Source of the DNA: Flavihumibacter stibioxidans
GTDB lineage: Bacteria; Bacteroidota; Bacteroidia; Chitinophagales; Chitinophagaceae
DNA length: 64,000 nt
NCBI RefSeq assembly: GCF_014332695.1
Contig: NZ_MBUA01000023.1
Location: 496,001-560,000 of the forward strand
Reading direction: 5' to 3'
This document shows positions 37,514 through 46,444 of this stretch, one piece after another (the stretch's first letter is position 1; each line of letters begins with the position of its first letter). The position numbers were made by a program, and so were the translations under genes. Under the pieces are notes generated by a model that saw only the letters and a list, made by a program, of their open reading frames with translations, did no database searches and was not told where the DNA came from.

Positions 37514-37579
37514 ATGAAAAACCAATACAATAATAGAGGTTTTCACTTATATATGCAAGTATTTTTAAAAATCAAGTAA
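37514..37579 (+). other. 21-codon mini open frame resembling a SusC N-terminus
   Basis: ATG to TAA encodes MKNQYNNRGFHLYMQVFLKIK. To my memory this resembles the first residues of long-leader TonB-linked receptors in Chitinophagaceae (basic, 'RG.HL', then 'FLKIK'). The stop overlaps a hairpin. Could be a remnant of a lost receptor gene, a leader peptide or chance. Confidence 0.25.
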
Positions 37580-37677
37580 AAATACTCAGGACCTTTTTTC
37601 CTTTGAGAGTAAGGCTCTCACAGGTTTTGGCCTTTTTTATTAAACTATTTTCCGGATCTCCTCAGGCCCGCCTCAAC

Positions 37678-38370
37678 TCAGTTTTTCAACAGCTTCTCGG
37701 TCATCACACGTCCCGTTTCCATCTGCGTGATCGTTATGATATACATGCCTTTCTCCAGGTTGGATACATCCACGGTCTGTAATCCCGCAGTGAGTTTCAG
37801 GTTCAGTCGTGTTTTTCCATTCTGATCGGTCAGCACCAGATCCAGCGCCTGTTCCGACCGGACAATAAGCATATTGTCAACGGGATTGGGATAGAACCTG
37901 CAGGTCATGTCCCCGGAAAAACTGGTGGCCGCCAGCCGCGAAAAATAAGAAGTGCCATCCGCATGCACCCATTTCAACCGGTAATGACTCTTCCCCCTTA
38001 AGGGCAATTCATCCACAAACCGTCCACCGGCAGAATCCTGCCGCAGGACCGCCACTACTTCAAAGGGCCCATCCGGATAAACCGACCGCTCAACATTAAA
38101 ATAACCACCTTTATAGGCATGCCCGGTTGTCCAGGACAGCATGACCTTCCCCTGGGATGTCATCACAGGATCTTCCAGTTTAATGACCAGTGGATTGGTA
38201 GATGGTTGTGTTTTGGAGGATACAGTCCGGGATATACCGGAACCCATTCCGGGGTTAACAGGAACTGCCGCCCGGTCTGGTCCGGTTTCGGCAACAATAA
38301 TGGGCTGGCCGGCAAGTTTCGTCGCATGACATAAAACTGCCAGTAGAATAGTAAGGGTTAGTATTCGCAT
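37678..38370 (-). CDS. Type IX secretion substrate with C-terminal sorting domain
   Basis: 230 residues with a signal peptide (about 1-20). The last 80 residues form a type A T9SS sorting domain: CRFYPNPVDNMLIVRSEQ, then LQTVDVSNLEKGMYIITI and VMTEKLLKN. The middle (KVMLSWTTGHAYKGGYFNVERSV) is an Fn3-like fold common in these cargoes. It would be carried across the outer membrane by the PorSS machinery and left on the surface or released. Its job is unknown. T9SS components are not in the window. Confidence 0.9.
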   Translation of the reverse strand: MRILTLTILLAVLCHATKLAGQPIIVAETGPDRAAVPVNPGMGSGISRTVSSKTQPSTNPLVIKLEDPVMTSQGKVMLSWTTGHAYKGGYFNVERSVYPDGPFEVVAVLRQDSAGGRFVDELPLRGKSHYRLKWVHADGTSYFSRLAATSFSGDMTCRFYPNPVDNMLIVRSEQALDLVLTDQNGKTRLNLKLTAGLQTVDVSNLEKGMYIITITQMETGRVMTEKLLKN

Positions 38371-38470
38371 AGTCTGGTCCGTGAGACTGTGGATAAGATG
38401 TGAACAATTATTGTGCCGAATAGAGATTTAGCGTGATCTTTAGCAGGAATTTATTTACAGACAAGCAAGT

Positions 38471-38929
38471 ATGAACCAGAACAGAATATTCGGCACCCGT
38501 AAGCGGATCGCCATGGTAGCACACGATAAGAAGAAAAAAGAGTTGATCGACTGGGCCGAACACAACAGGACAACCCTCGCCCGACATGAACTGCTGGCAA
38601 CGGGCACCACCGGCAGGCTGCTGGAAGACAAACTCGACCGGCCGGTTAAAAAATTACTCAGCGGTCCGCTCGGGGGCGACCAGCAGATCGGCGCCATGAT
38701 CGCCGCCGGAGAAATTGATATCCTGATTTTTTTCTGGGATCCCATGGAAGCCCAACCCCACGACAGCGATGTCAAAGCCCTGCTGCGCGTAGCCATCGCC
38801 TGGAACTGCGTAGTAGCCAACGACCCTGCCACAGCAGACTTCATCGTGACCTCGCCCCTGATGCAATCAGATTACGAGGCGGTGATCCCCGATTACTCGC
38901 AGTACCTGAAAAGAAAGATTACGGATTAG
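38471..38929 (+). CDS. mgsA: Methylglyoxal synthase
   Basis: 152 residues, normal for the family. RIAMVAHDKKKKELIDWA, LLATGTTGRLLED, SGPLGGDQQIGAMIA, FFWDPMEAQPHDSDVKALLR and WNCVVANDPATADFIV cover the phosphate-binding and catalytic parts, including the general base Asp (DPM context) and His of QPHDSD. The enzyme converts dihydroxyacetone phosphate to methylglyoxal and phosphate. Standing alone, followed by an 11-base tandem repeat. Confidence 0.96.
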   Translation: MNQNRIFGTRKRIAMVAHDKKKKELIDWAEHNRTTLARHELLATGTTGRLLEDKLDRPVKKLLSGPLGGDQQIGAMIAAGEIDILIFFWDPMEAQPHDSDVKALLRVAIAWNCVVANDPATADFIVTSPLMQSDYEAVIPDYSQYLKRKITD

Positions 38930-38931
38930 CG

Positions 38932-38986
38932 TGGTGCCGTCATGGTGCCGTCACGTTGCCGATTTGTTGCTGATTTGTTGCTGATT
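38932..38986. repeat. Five 11-base tandem units downstream of mgsA
   Basis: Units TGGTGCCGTCA (twice), CGTTGCCGATT, TGTTGCTGATT (twice) follow head to tail without gaps, starting two bases after the mgsA stop. The period of 11 is close to one helical turn. Confidence 0.8.
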
Positions 38987-39029
38987 TGGTAACGCTATCC
39001 GCAGGCATTTATCTACCTCGCACCGGCAT

Positions 39030-39323
39030 TTATCTTTTAAGGAACCACCGATGGAACAGAAATGGTCCCAAGGGCAACAACGCCGCCAGGAAGGCCAGGA
39101 AGATCTTGCCAAATTTCCAGTTGTCCTCCTGTCCGGCCATGATCACCAGGTAACAGTACCATACAAATAACACCCCGTGGGCCCAGCCGATATAGGTAAC
39201 GGCCTGGGGTATGCCCGCCATATACTTCAGGGGCATCGCAATGCCCAGCAATAATAAAAACGAAATTCCTTCCGCCACCCCCACTTTACGAAACATCTCC
39301 AACGTACTTTGCTTTCCCGCCAT
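39030..39323 (-). CDS. DUF3817 membrane protein
   Basis: 97 residues with three hydrophobic stretches (about 17-35, 44-62 and 72-90). FRKVGVAEGISFLLLLGIAMPLKY and GWAHGVLFVWYCYLV are the DUF3817 signature (YdzA/integral membrane family of unknown function). ATG 39323 is chosen because homology starts there; the open frame runs far upstream inside uvrB antisense DNA. Divergent from uvrB. Confidence 0.88.
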   Translation of the reverse strand: MAGKQSTLEMFRKVGVAEGISFLLLLGIAMPLKYMAGIPQAVTYIGWAHGVLFVWYCYLVIMAGQEDNWKFGKIFLAFLAALLPLGPFLFHRWFLKR

Positions 39324-39380
39324 ATCAGTTAATTGAACCGCAAATATAGCCGGGAAATAGCTTGAGGCCACACTCCTTCC

Positions 39381-39388
39381 TATCTTTG
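39381..39388 (+). promoter_or_regulatory. Putative -7 promoter element of uvrB
   Basis: TATCTTTG matches TAnnTTTG and ends only four bases before the uvrB ATG, which would make a leaderless or nearly leaderless transcript, a frequent arrangement in Bacteroidota. A TTG lies 16 bases upstream. Confidence 0.45.
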
Positions 39389-39392
39389 CCCC

Positions 39393-41432
39393 ATGCCATT
39401 TAACCTTCACGCCCCCTTCCCGCCGGCAGGCGACCAGCCTTCCGCCATCCAACAACTGACGGAGGGACTCCGCAACGGCGAAACAGACCAGGTGCTGCTG
39501 GGCGTAACCGGCAGCGGCAAGACTTTTACCATCGCCAACGTCATCCAGAACGTACAGAAACCCACGCTGGTCCTCACTCATAACAAAACCCTGGTGGCAC
39601 AGCTCTACGGAGAATTCAAACAGTTCTTCCCCGACAATGCCGTCGGCTACTTCGTATCCTACTACGACTACTACCAGCCCGAAGCCTATATCCCGGTGTC
39701 GGATACCTATATTGAAAAAGACCTGGCCATCAATGAGGAACTGGATAAACTCCGCCTCCAGGCTACTTCCCAGCTCCTCAGCGGCCGCCGCGATATCATT
39801 GTCGTCGCCTCCGTGAGTTGCATCTATGGTATGGGCAACCCCACGGAATTTGAAAATGGCATCGTGCGCATTCATGAGGGACAAACGATTTCCCGCCAGG
39901 GTTTTTTACACGCCCTGGTGAATTCCCTCTATACCCGCACCCAGACCGATTTTACCCGCGGCACTTTCCGCGTGAAGGGCGATACGGTGGATATCAATCT
40001 CCCCTACCTCGACATCGCTTACCGCATCATATTTTTTGGTGATGAGATTGAAGCCATCGAGTCCTTTGAGATCCAGACCGGCAAGCGGATCGGTAAACTT
40101 GACAATGCCGCCATCTTCCCTGCCAACCTTTACCTGGCACCCAAGGACATGATGCAGCAGGTACTGTACGAGATCCAGGACGAGATGACCGCCCAGGTGG
40201 AATACTTCAAAAAAGAAGGCAAATTCATCGAGGCACAGCGCATCAGCGAACGCGTTAACTACGACCTGGAAATGATCCGCGAACTGGGCTATTGCAATGG
40301 CGTTGAAAACTATTCCCGCTTCTTCGACCGCCGCCATCCCGGAACCCGCCCCTTCTGCCTGCTGGATTATTTCCCGAAGGATTTTCTCTGCGTGATCGAT
40401 GAAAGTCACCAGACCATCCCGCAGGTCAGCGGCATGTACGGAGGCGACCGCAGCCGCAAACTGAATCTCGTGGAATTCGGGTTCCGCCTGCCTTCCGCGC
40501 TGGACAACCGGCCGCTGAATTTCCATGAATTCGAAAGCATGCTCAACCAGACGATCTATGTTTCGGCTACTCCCGGTGAATACGAACTGGAAAGAACCGG
40601 TGGCGTGGTGGTGGAACAGGTGGTGCGGCCAACCGGACTGATCGATCCGCCCATCGAGATCCGTCCGTCTGTGAACCAGATCGATGACCTGCTGAACGAA
40701 ATCGACCTCCGAGTAAAAATGGGCGACCGGGTACTGGTGACCACCCTCACCAAACGCATGGCCGAAGAGATGGACAAATACCTGCACCGCATCGATATTA
40801 AATCCAAATACATCCACAGCGAAGTGGATACCCTCGACCGGGTGGAGATCCTGCGCCAGCTTCGGTTGGGCGAGATAGATGTGCTGGTGGGAGTGAACCT
40901 GCTGCGGGAAGGGCTCGACCTCCCCGAAGTGTCACTGGTAGCGATTCTCGACGCCGATAAGGAAGGATTTTTGCGGAATGAAAGATCGCTCACCCAGACC
41001 GCAGGCCGCGCGGCCCGGAACGTGAACGGGAAGGTCATCTTCTACGCCGATAAGATGACGGAAAGCATGCAGCGCACCATCGACGAGACCGACCGCCGCC
41101 GCGAAAAACAGATCTCTTACAATAAGGAACACGGCATCACGCCCCGTACGGTGACGAAATCCATCGAACAGGTAATGGCCCAGACTTCCGTGCTGGACAT
41201 CAAGGGCTACGACGTGCACAAACCCCACGCCATGGCACCGGACGGGGAACTCGTGCTGGTGGCGGCCGAAGAACAGGAGTCCTACAAAACCATCCCGCAG
41301 ATGGAGAAAGCCATTGCGCAGACCAAAAAGACCATGGAAAAAGCCGCGCGCGACCTCGATTTCATGGAAGCCGCCCGCCTGCGCGATGAAATGTTCCGCC
41401 TTCAAAAAGAACTCGAGGCGATGAAGGCCTGA
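39393..41432 (+). CDS. uvrB: Excinuclease ABC subunit B
   Basis: 679 residues, full length. LLGVTGSGKTFTIANVI (Walker A, about 35-51), the beta-hairpin region YFVSYYDYYQPEAYIP, CVIDESHQTIPQ (Walker B/DESH), VGVNLLREGLDLPEV, QTAGRAARN, and a C-terminal UVR motif (MEKAARDLDFMEAARLRDEM) are all present. UvrB is the damage-verifying helicase-like core of nucleotide excision repair. Single gene, followed immediately by a family A repeat block. Confidence 0.98.
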   Translation: MPFNLHAPFPPAGDQPSAIQQLTEGLRNGETDQVLLGVTGSGKTFTIANVIQNVQKPTLVLTHNKTLVAQLYGEFKQFFPDNAVGYFVSYYDYYQPEAYIPVSDTYIEKDLAINEELDKLRLQATSQLLSGRRDIIVVASVSCIYGMGNPTEFENGIVRIHEGQTISRQGFLHALVNSLYTRTQTDFTRGTFRVKGDTVDINLPYLDIAYRIIFFGDEIEAIESFEIQTGKRIGKLDNAAIFPANLYLAPKDMMQQVLYEIQDEMTAQVEYFKKEGKFIEAQRISERVNYDLEMIRELGYCNGVENYSRFFDRRHPGTRPFCLLDYFPKDFLCVIDESHQTIPQVSGMYGGDRSRKLNLVEFGFRLPSALDNRPLNFHEFESMLNQTIYVSATPGEYELERTGGVVVEQVVRPTGLIDPPIEIRPSVNQIDDLLNEIDLRVKMGDRVLVTTLTKRMAEEMDKYLHRIDIKSKYIHSEVDTLDRVEILRQLRLGEIDVLVGVNLLREGLDLPEVSLVAILDADKEGFLRNERSLTQTAGRAARNVNGKVIFYADKMTESMQRTIDETDRRREKQISYNKEHGITPRTVTKSIEQVMAQTSVLDIKGYDVHKPHAMAPDGELVLVAAEEQESYKTIPQMEKAIAQTKKTMEKAARDLDFMEAARLRDEMFRLQKELEAMKA

Positions 41433-41434
41433 CA

Positions 41435-41510
41435 TTTCACCCGTCGGGTGCCACCCGTCAGGTCGCACCCGTCGGGTGGCACCCGTCGGGTGGCACCCGA
41501 CGGGTGGAAA
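41435..41510. repeat. Family A hairpin repeat, copy 5 (expanded)
   Basis: Five consecutive units of CACCCGWCGGGTG (second one degenerate, CACCCGTCAGGTCG), the longest copy in the window. It starts two bases after the uvrB stop and ends 29 bases before parA. Confidence 0.9.
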
Positions 41511-41539
41511 GTCAGCCCGGATTTTGTAACTTAATACCC

Positions 41540-42283
41540 ATGATATCGATTGCACTCTACAACCTGAAGGGAGGCGTGGGGAAAACAGCCTCCTGCGTGA
41601 ATCTCTCTTACCTGGCAGCTCAGGATGGTTATAAGGTTTTACTGTGGGACCTCGACCCGCAGGGATCCACTTCCTTTTATTACAACGTACAACCAAAAGT
41701 TAAAAGCGGTACTCAGAAACTTTTCAACGAACAACTCGACCTGGGCGACCTGATCATGTTCACGGGCTATGAGAACATCGAAATCATTCCGGCCGACCTG
41801 ACCGCCCGCAACCTCGAGATCATCATGGAGGAAATGCGCAGCTCCAAACGCCGATTTAAATCCATCCTCTCGCAACTCGAAAAAGAATACGACTTCCTCT
41901 TCATCGATTGCCCGCCGGGCTTCTCCGTGTTGTCAGAAAACATTTTCTATGCAGCCGATATCATCCTCATGCCCACTATACCCACCACCCTGTCGGTCCG
42001 CACCTACGAAATGGTAAAGGAATATTTCCAGGAAAAGGGACTCGACGAATCCAAACTGATGTGCTGCTTCACCATGGTGGACCTCCGCAAGAATATGCAC
42101 AACGAAATCATGCAGGAACTGTCGAGGGACCGGAAATTCTTCAGCAACTATATCCCCTACCTCTCCGACATAGAAAAAATGGGCGTCCACCAGGCACCCA
42201 TACACGCTTTTGCACCTTCTTCGTATGCGGCTAAGTGTTATACCGACCTGTGGGAGGAAATTAAAGAGGGCGTGATGGAATAA
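41540..42283 (+). CDS. ParA-family ATPase, orphan
   Basis: 247 residues. Deviant Walker A LKGGVGKTAS (9-18), LLWDLDPQGSTSFYY and FLFIDCPPGFSVLSENIFYAADIILMPTIPT define a ParA/Soj-type ATPase. No parB lies next to it. Orphan ParAs position cargoes other than chromosomes (for example chemoreceptors, enzymes or cell-envelope complexes), or partition a replicon; here it is flanked by uvrB and a PUL, with no plasmid features. ATG 41540 chosen; the upstream frame lies in the repeat. Convergent with the esterase gene, 22 bases apart. Confidence 0.9.
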   Translation: MISIALYNLKGGVGKTASCVNLSYLAAQDGYKVLLWDLDPQGSTSFYYNVQPKVKSGTQKLFNEQLDLGDLIMFTGYENIEIIPADLTARNLEIIMEEMRSSKRRFKSILSQLEKEYDFLFIDCPPGFSVLSENIFYAADIILMPTIPTTLSVRTYEMVKEYFQEKGLDESKLMCCFTMVDLRKNMHNEIMQELSRDRKFFSNYIPYLSDIEKMGVHQAPIHAFAPSSYAAKCYTDLWEEIKEGVME

Positions 42284-42305
42284 TCTACCGCAGCGTTCAG
42301 AGAAT

Positions 42306-43979
42306 TTACTGTGTCACCTTAACCGGATACAGCAGCCGGAAAGCATTGAACACCGCAGGATGCGTCACCGTGGCATGATCCTCCGCCGGCAGGTAATCAA
42401 AAAATATTTTCAGGGAAGGATGGCCGATGGCATTGAGCTTTCCCACCAGCAGTTTTGCATCGTCTTCCATCACGCGGGGATTTTTTCCGGGCGTCAGTCC
42501 CTCTTTCCCCACGCCGATATACACCTGGGTAAACGGCAAATCGCGGGCACCCGCAACAGCCGGAATGCGCTGCAGCATCGAACCATTATCCCACCACAAA
42601 CTCGGACTCACAATGATATAACGGTCAAACATAGCCGGTTTTTCGAAGAGTATCTGCGTAGCCAGTAATCCACCCAGCGACTGCCCGATCAAAGTCCTCC
42701 CGCCTCCAGTCCGGTACCTGCTCTCCACATAAGGTTGTAATTCCTTCTTCATAAAGCGGATAAACGCCGCTGATCCGCCCGTAGCCGGCCATAGTTTTTT
42801 ATCCTCCGCCACAGTAGTCGGAAAAGTAAAATCACGGCGCCGGTTCACATTCGCAATGCCCACCACAATGGACTTCGGCACCCGGTCTATCCAGGGAAAA
42901 TTATTATACTGTAACAGTCCCACTATATGAATGAAATCCTCATCTGCAGCGCCATCCAGCAGGAAGATGACCGGGTAACGAACCGTATCCCCCTCCCGGT
43001 ATCCATCCGGCAGGTAAATATTCAACACCCGGTTTTCCTTTAACTCCTTTGAATAGAATTCCTCCGTATAGCCCAATACAAAAGGCTTGCGCTGAACTTG
43101 CCGGTCAGCCTTGCGATAATCCATGGGATCAAAGGGAACAGAATACAGGTCTTCCATTAAGCGGCCCTCCGTCTTTACCTGCCGGGAAAAATACAACCGC
43201 TTTTCACCGGAATGATAAAAGGGACAGAACTCGGCATCGCGGGTATTGACCGGTGCACCAATATTGATGGGTTTACCCCAGTTGCCGCCCTCGCGGAAAC
43301 TGATGTAGAGATCCACCTCTCCAAATCCGGAAGAATCAGAAGAGAAATAAATCAGGTAATCTTCATCAGGGGAAATAAAGGGATTGGACTCCCGCTCGCC
43401 CGTGTTCACCGGTGAACCTATATTGCGCGGCTGCTGGTAGGATCCATTCACATATTCGGCCACATAGATATCCGAACTCCCAATGCCTTGCTCGTCGTTC
43501 TTCATGAAATACATGTTTCCATTCGCGGCCACGGAAGCGTATGATTCAGATGAATCGGTATTAACGGTGTTGCCCAGGTGATAGGGAACGCACCATCCCG
43601 AAGCCTTGCGCTTTACAGCCCAGATATCAAAGCCCGTGCGCTGCGGCAATCCGGGTACCGGCCGGTTGGATTGAAAGAAAAGGGTGCTGCCATCGGGACT
43701 AAACATGGGATCAATATCCTTCCACTGTCCCTGCCCGGCAGAAAAGCCTGCGATGGCCGGTTTCTGCCATTGGCCATCACGGAAAACAGACTCCATGATA
43801 ACGAGTGTATCCCTTTTCCCCCCGGACCTCACCCACAAGGCCCTTTTTGAATCGGGCGAAATCGTGAGTCCGAATTCCCCGCCATTGGAAATGATCCCGG
43901 GCTGGAATTTTACCGGCAACTCCTGGGCCTGGCAAAAGACGAAGCTGTATAAAAGGAAAGAAGCAAGAAACAGTTTCAT
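42306..43979 (-). CDS. Exported PD40 propeller plus esterase-D-type alpha/beta hydrolase fusion
   Basis: 557 residues with a signal peptide (about 1-19). The first 260 residues hold TolB/PD40-type beta-propeller repeats (MFSPDGSTLFFQSNRP, NPFISPDEDYLIYFSSD). From about 290 it is a putative esterase (PF00756): NIYLPDGYREGDTVRYPVIFLLDGAAD, the nucleophile elbow LIGQSLGGL and AEDHATVTHPAVF with the catalytic His. Possible feruloyl/acetyl esterase or siderophore-esterase-like activity. It is last in the SusC-SusD-GH16 operon (84 bases after GH16), so it may deacylate the same glycan; the fusion to a propeller could help binding. Confidence 0.87.
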   Translation of the reverse strand: MKLFLASFLLYSFVFCQAQELPVKFQPGIISNGGEFGLTISPDSKRALWVRSGGKRDTLVIMESVFRDGQWQKPAIAGFSAGQGQWKDIDPMFSPDGSTLFFQSNRPVPGLPQRTGFDIWAVKRKASGWCVPYHLGNTVNTDSSESYASVAANGNMYFMKNDEQGIGSSDIYVAEYVNGSYQQPRNIGSPVNTGERESNPFISPDEDYLIYFSSDSSGFGEVDLYISFREGGNWGKPINIGAPVNTRDAEFCPFYHSGEKRLYFSRQVKTEGRLMEDLYSVPFDPMDYRKADRQVQRKPFVLGYTEEFYSKELKENRVLNIYLPDGYREGDTVRYPVIFLLDGAADEDFIHIVGLLQYNNFPWIDRVPKSIVVGIANVNRRRDFTFPTTVAEDKKLWPATGGSAAFIRFMKKELQPYVESRYRTGGGRTLIGQSLGGLLATQILFEKPAMFDRYIIVSPSLWWDNGSMLQRIPAVAGARDLPFTQVYIGVGKEGLTPGKNPRVMEDDAKLLVGKLNAIGHPSLKIFFDYLPAEDHATVTHPAVFNAFRLLYPVKVTQ

Positions 43980-44063
43980 ACGAAAGGTTTAGTCGCTGCA
44001 AACATACTCAACCTGAACGAAGGAACTGAATCCTGCTTCTACCTGTCAAACGTTGTTACATTA

Positions 44064-44870
44064 TTATTTCTTCTCGTAGATCCTTACATAATCGATTTCA
44101 AACCGATGGGGAAAAGCCTTGTCGTCAATCCCCTTCTGTCCGCCCAAACCACCACCGATGGCAAGATTCAGGATCAGGTGGAAACGCTGGTCATAAGGCC
44201 ACTCTGCAGAAGTCTTATGCAGGTTTTTATACGTGAAATACTGCCTTCCGTCCACGTAGCTACGCAATTCATTTTCGTCCCACTCCAGGGCATACACATG
44301 AAATCCGGTAGTGGCCGTCGGCAGGTAAGTACTCTTCCCAACCTGTGTTCCTATCATATGGTTGAACGCCTCTGTATGTGAGGTAGATAAAACAGAATCA
44401 GGGTCAAATCCCACATGCTCCATGATATCAATTTCACCACTGCGGGGCCATTTACCGTACACATTATCAGAGGGCAGCATCCAGATAGCAGGCCAGGTAC
44501 CAATACCCGAAGGCAGTTTGGCCCTAACTTCCACCCGGCAATACTTCCAGTCGCCCTTGCCTTTCGTGGTAAGCCTTGCAGAAGAATATTTCTTCCCATT
44601 GATCGGTTCAGCCAGGGAGGTGATGGTCAGTTTTCCACCCTTTACCCAGGCGTTCTTTCGCTTACCCACAGTGTACCACTGGCTTTCGTTATTACCCCAG
44701 CCATAGCTGTTACCCACGGTATCATAGTTCCACTTCGAAGCATCCGGAAGCCCGCGGTAGTTGAATTCATCCGACCAGACCAGGTTCCAGGATTTGTCCT
44801 GGGCCTGCAGGGATGCGGAAGAAAAACCAGCGGCCAATACAGCCAACAGTAATAAAATATATGTCTTCAT
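44064..44870 (-). CDS. GH16 endo-beta-glucanase (laminarinase-like)
   Basis: 268 residues with a signal peptide (about 1-23). The catalytic motif GEIDIMEHVG (Glu146, Asp148, Glu151) with the extra Met-Glu bulge marks GH16 enzymes of the beta-1,3/1,3-1,4-glucanase type; WSDEFNYRGLPDASKWNYD and FHLILNLAIGGGLGG are usual for it. Predicted to cut laminarin, curdlan-like or mixed-linkage glucans. Third gene of the PUL, 25 bases after susD. Confidence 0.95.
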   Translation of the reverse strand: MKTYILLLLAVLAAGFSSASLQAQDKSWNLVWSDEFNYRGLPDASKWNYDTVGNSYGWGNNESQWYTVGKRKNAWVKGGKLTITSLAEPINGKKYSSARLTTKGKGDWKYCRVEVRAKLPSGIGTWPAIWMLPSDNVYGKWPRSGEIDIMEHVGFDPDSVLSTSHTEAFNHMIGTQVGKSTYLPTATTGFHVYALEWDENELRSYVDGRQYFTYKNLHKTSAEWPYDQRFHLILNLAIGGGLGGQKGIDDKAFPHRFEIDYVRIYEKK

Positions 44871-44895
44871 TTTACGCGAGTTTTTTTACAATCTA

Positions 44896-46419
44896 CTATT
44901 TCAGCAGCCACATCACCTTGTTAATTTCATCAAACCCATCATACTGGCGGTTAAGCGCTTCCGTTAGGTTGTCCAGGTTATAGCTGGTTTCAGAACCGGG
45001 GTAAAGCCAGCGCACCGGGATCGCATTCTTATTGTTTTCATTCAGGCTGGTGGCCGGATTAATCGGAAATTCCGGGTAACCGGTACGCCTGTATTCATAA
45101 TAACTAACCAGCGGATCCTGCATGAAATTCAACACATATCGCTGCATCCAGATCTGCTTCAACTGCTCATCGGGTGTGGCTTTGAAAGCTGCCTCGCCGG
45201 TGAAATAACCATTGATATAAGCCTGGTCAATTACATTTCCATGTGCATAGGAACCGAGCTGTGACATATAACCCGACAGTGCCGCCTTAACCCCTGATTC
45301 ATAGTATTCCTGCGCGGTACCGGCATTGATCCATCCCAGGATATGGGCTTCGGCCAGGATCAGTTGCTGCTCGGCATAGGTCATCATCATCCTGGGCTCG
45401 CTGGCAACTTCCTTCAGGTACCTTGAATTGAGCAGGGAAAGCCGGTTGGCGCTGTGCTCCACATTCATCAGGTCGTAATCCATGGAAACATCAACACCCA
45501 CATAGGCATCATAACTGGACTCCGCAACACCACCGGCAATCTGGCTGCCGGCAGGATCTGCAAAATAAAACAGGCGGCGGTCATTCAGCGCCTTCAGGTT
45601 GTCTACCAGCAGGGAACTCATCACCGTACGGCTCGTGAACAAATTATTGGTGCCAGACATCGGATGCATATTAGTAACAGAGTAATTCAATCCGAGGTAC
45701 TCAGACTGGCTCTTCAGCAAATTACCCGCTGCAACAATTTCAGCAAACCTTTCCTTTACTTTCAGGGATGGCAGGTCAGCCTTTTTACTCAGGCTCATCA
45801 GCACCCGAAGGGCAAAGGCATTGGTAGCCCTGCGCCACTTAACCGGATCACCATTATAAGGGGTGGGATCGCCGGAAAAAGCAACACCCTGCGCAAAAAA
45901 CTGGTCAGCTTCTTTCAGGTCGTTGAGGATTCCAATAAAAACCTGCTCCTGTAAATCATACTTCGGCTTGTATAAACCCTGTTCGCCCAGGTTACTTTCA
46001 CTGTAGGGAATATCACCCATTTGCATGGTCAGGTTGTAGAACATGTAGGCCCTTGAAAAACTGGCCAGTCCCTTGTAGGAATTTTCCATAATACTTCCCT
46101 TCGCATATTCCAGCATCTTCTGGATATTCGGCAGGATGGTCATCGCTCCAAAATCGCTGCTGCCGATTTTATTGTACTGGCTCTGCATCTGGCTCTCATT
46201 CGCATAGCCGATATATTTGGACAATGCGTTGGGTTGCAGGTAGGCCTGGGCATCGCGACCATTGAACTTTATATTCTTCAATATTACATTGGTAGCCAGC
46301 ATGGAGGAGCTTACCTGCGTGGTGGCATCGGGGTTATCGTTGATGTCATCAAACTTATTACAGCCGGCCATACCAATGGCAACTGCAATGAGGAGGATAG
46401 ATATATGTTTATGCTTCAT
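44896..46419 (-). CDS. SusD/RagB-family outer-membrane lipoprotein (second)
   Basis: 507 residues with a lipoprotein signal (MAGC, about Cys20). CNKFDDINDNPDATTQVSS and the C-terminal IWMQRYVLNFMQDPLVSYYEYRR place it in the SusD-like_2 group. Predicted surface glycan-binding partner of the upstream SusC. Start ATG 46419; an in-frame ATG eight codons upstream would precede the signal peptide. The gap to susC and to GH16 is 25 bases each. Confidence 0.93.
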   Translation of the reverse strand: MKHKHISILLIAVAIGMAGCNKFDDINDNPDATTQVSSSMLATNVILKNIKFNGRDAQAYLQPNALSKYIGYANESQMQSQYNKIGSSDFGAMTILPNIQKMLEYAKGSIMENSYKGLASFSRAYMFYNLTMQMGDIPYSESNLGEQGLYKPKYDLQEQVFIGILNDLKEADQFFAQGVAFSGDPTPYNGDPVKWRRATNAFALRVLMSLSKKADLPSLKVKERFAEIVAAGNLLKSQSEYLGLNYSVTNMHPMSGTNNLFTSRTVMSSLLVDNLKALNDRRLFYFADPAGSQIAGGVAESSYDAYVGVDVSMDYDLMNVEHSANRLSLLNSRYLKEVASEPRMMMTYAEQQLILAEAHILGWINAGTAQEYYESGVKAALSGYMSQLGSYAHGNVIDQAYINGYFTGEAAFKATPDEQLKQIWMQRYVLNFMQDPLVSYYEYRRTGYPEFPINPATSLNENNKNAIPVRWLYPGSETSYNLDNLTEALNRQYDGFDEINKVMWLLK

Positions 46420-46444
46420 TGTTATAGTCTTTACAGGTTTCAAA

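Larger units (their letters stand above)
37132..37677. other. 546-base intergenic region with hairpins
   Basis: AT-rich, no convincing gene. It contains a terminator-like hairpin (37462-37498), a 21-codon open frame (37514-37579) and a second hairpin with 10-base arms AGTATTTTTA and TAAAAATACT (37558-37586). Close to the ROK start (37132-37200) the DNA is very AT-rich and probably holds its promoter. TGAGAG/CTCTCA near 37614 is another weak stem. Confidence 0.5.

Noticed and set aside
39906-40817. 303-codon open frame on the minus strand inside uvrB
   Set aside because: Antisense to a perfectly conserved uvrB; composition rich in His/Val/Phe as expected for an antisense shadow.
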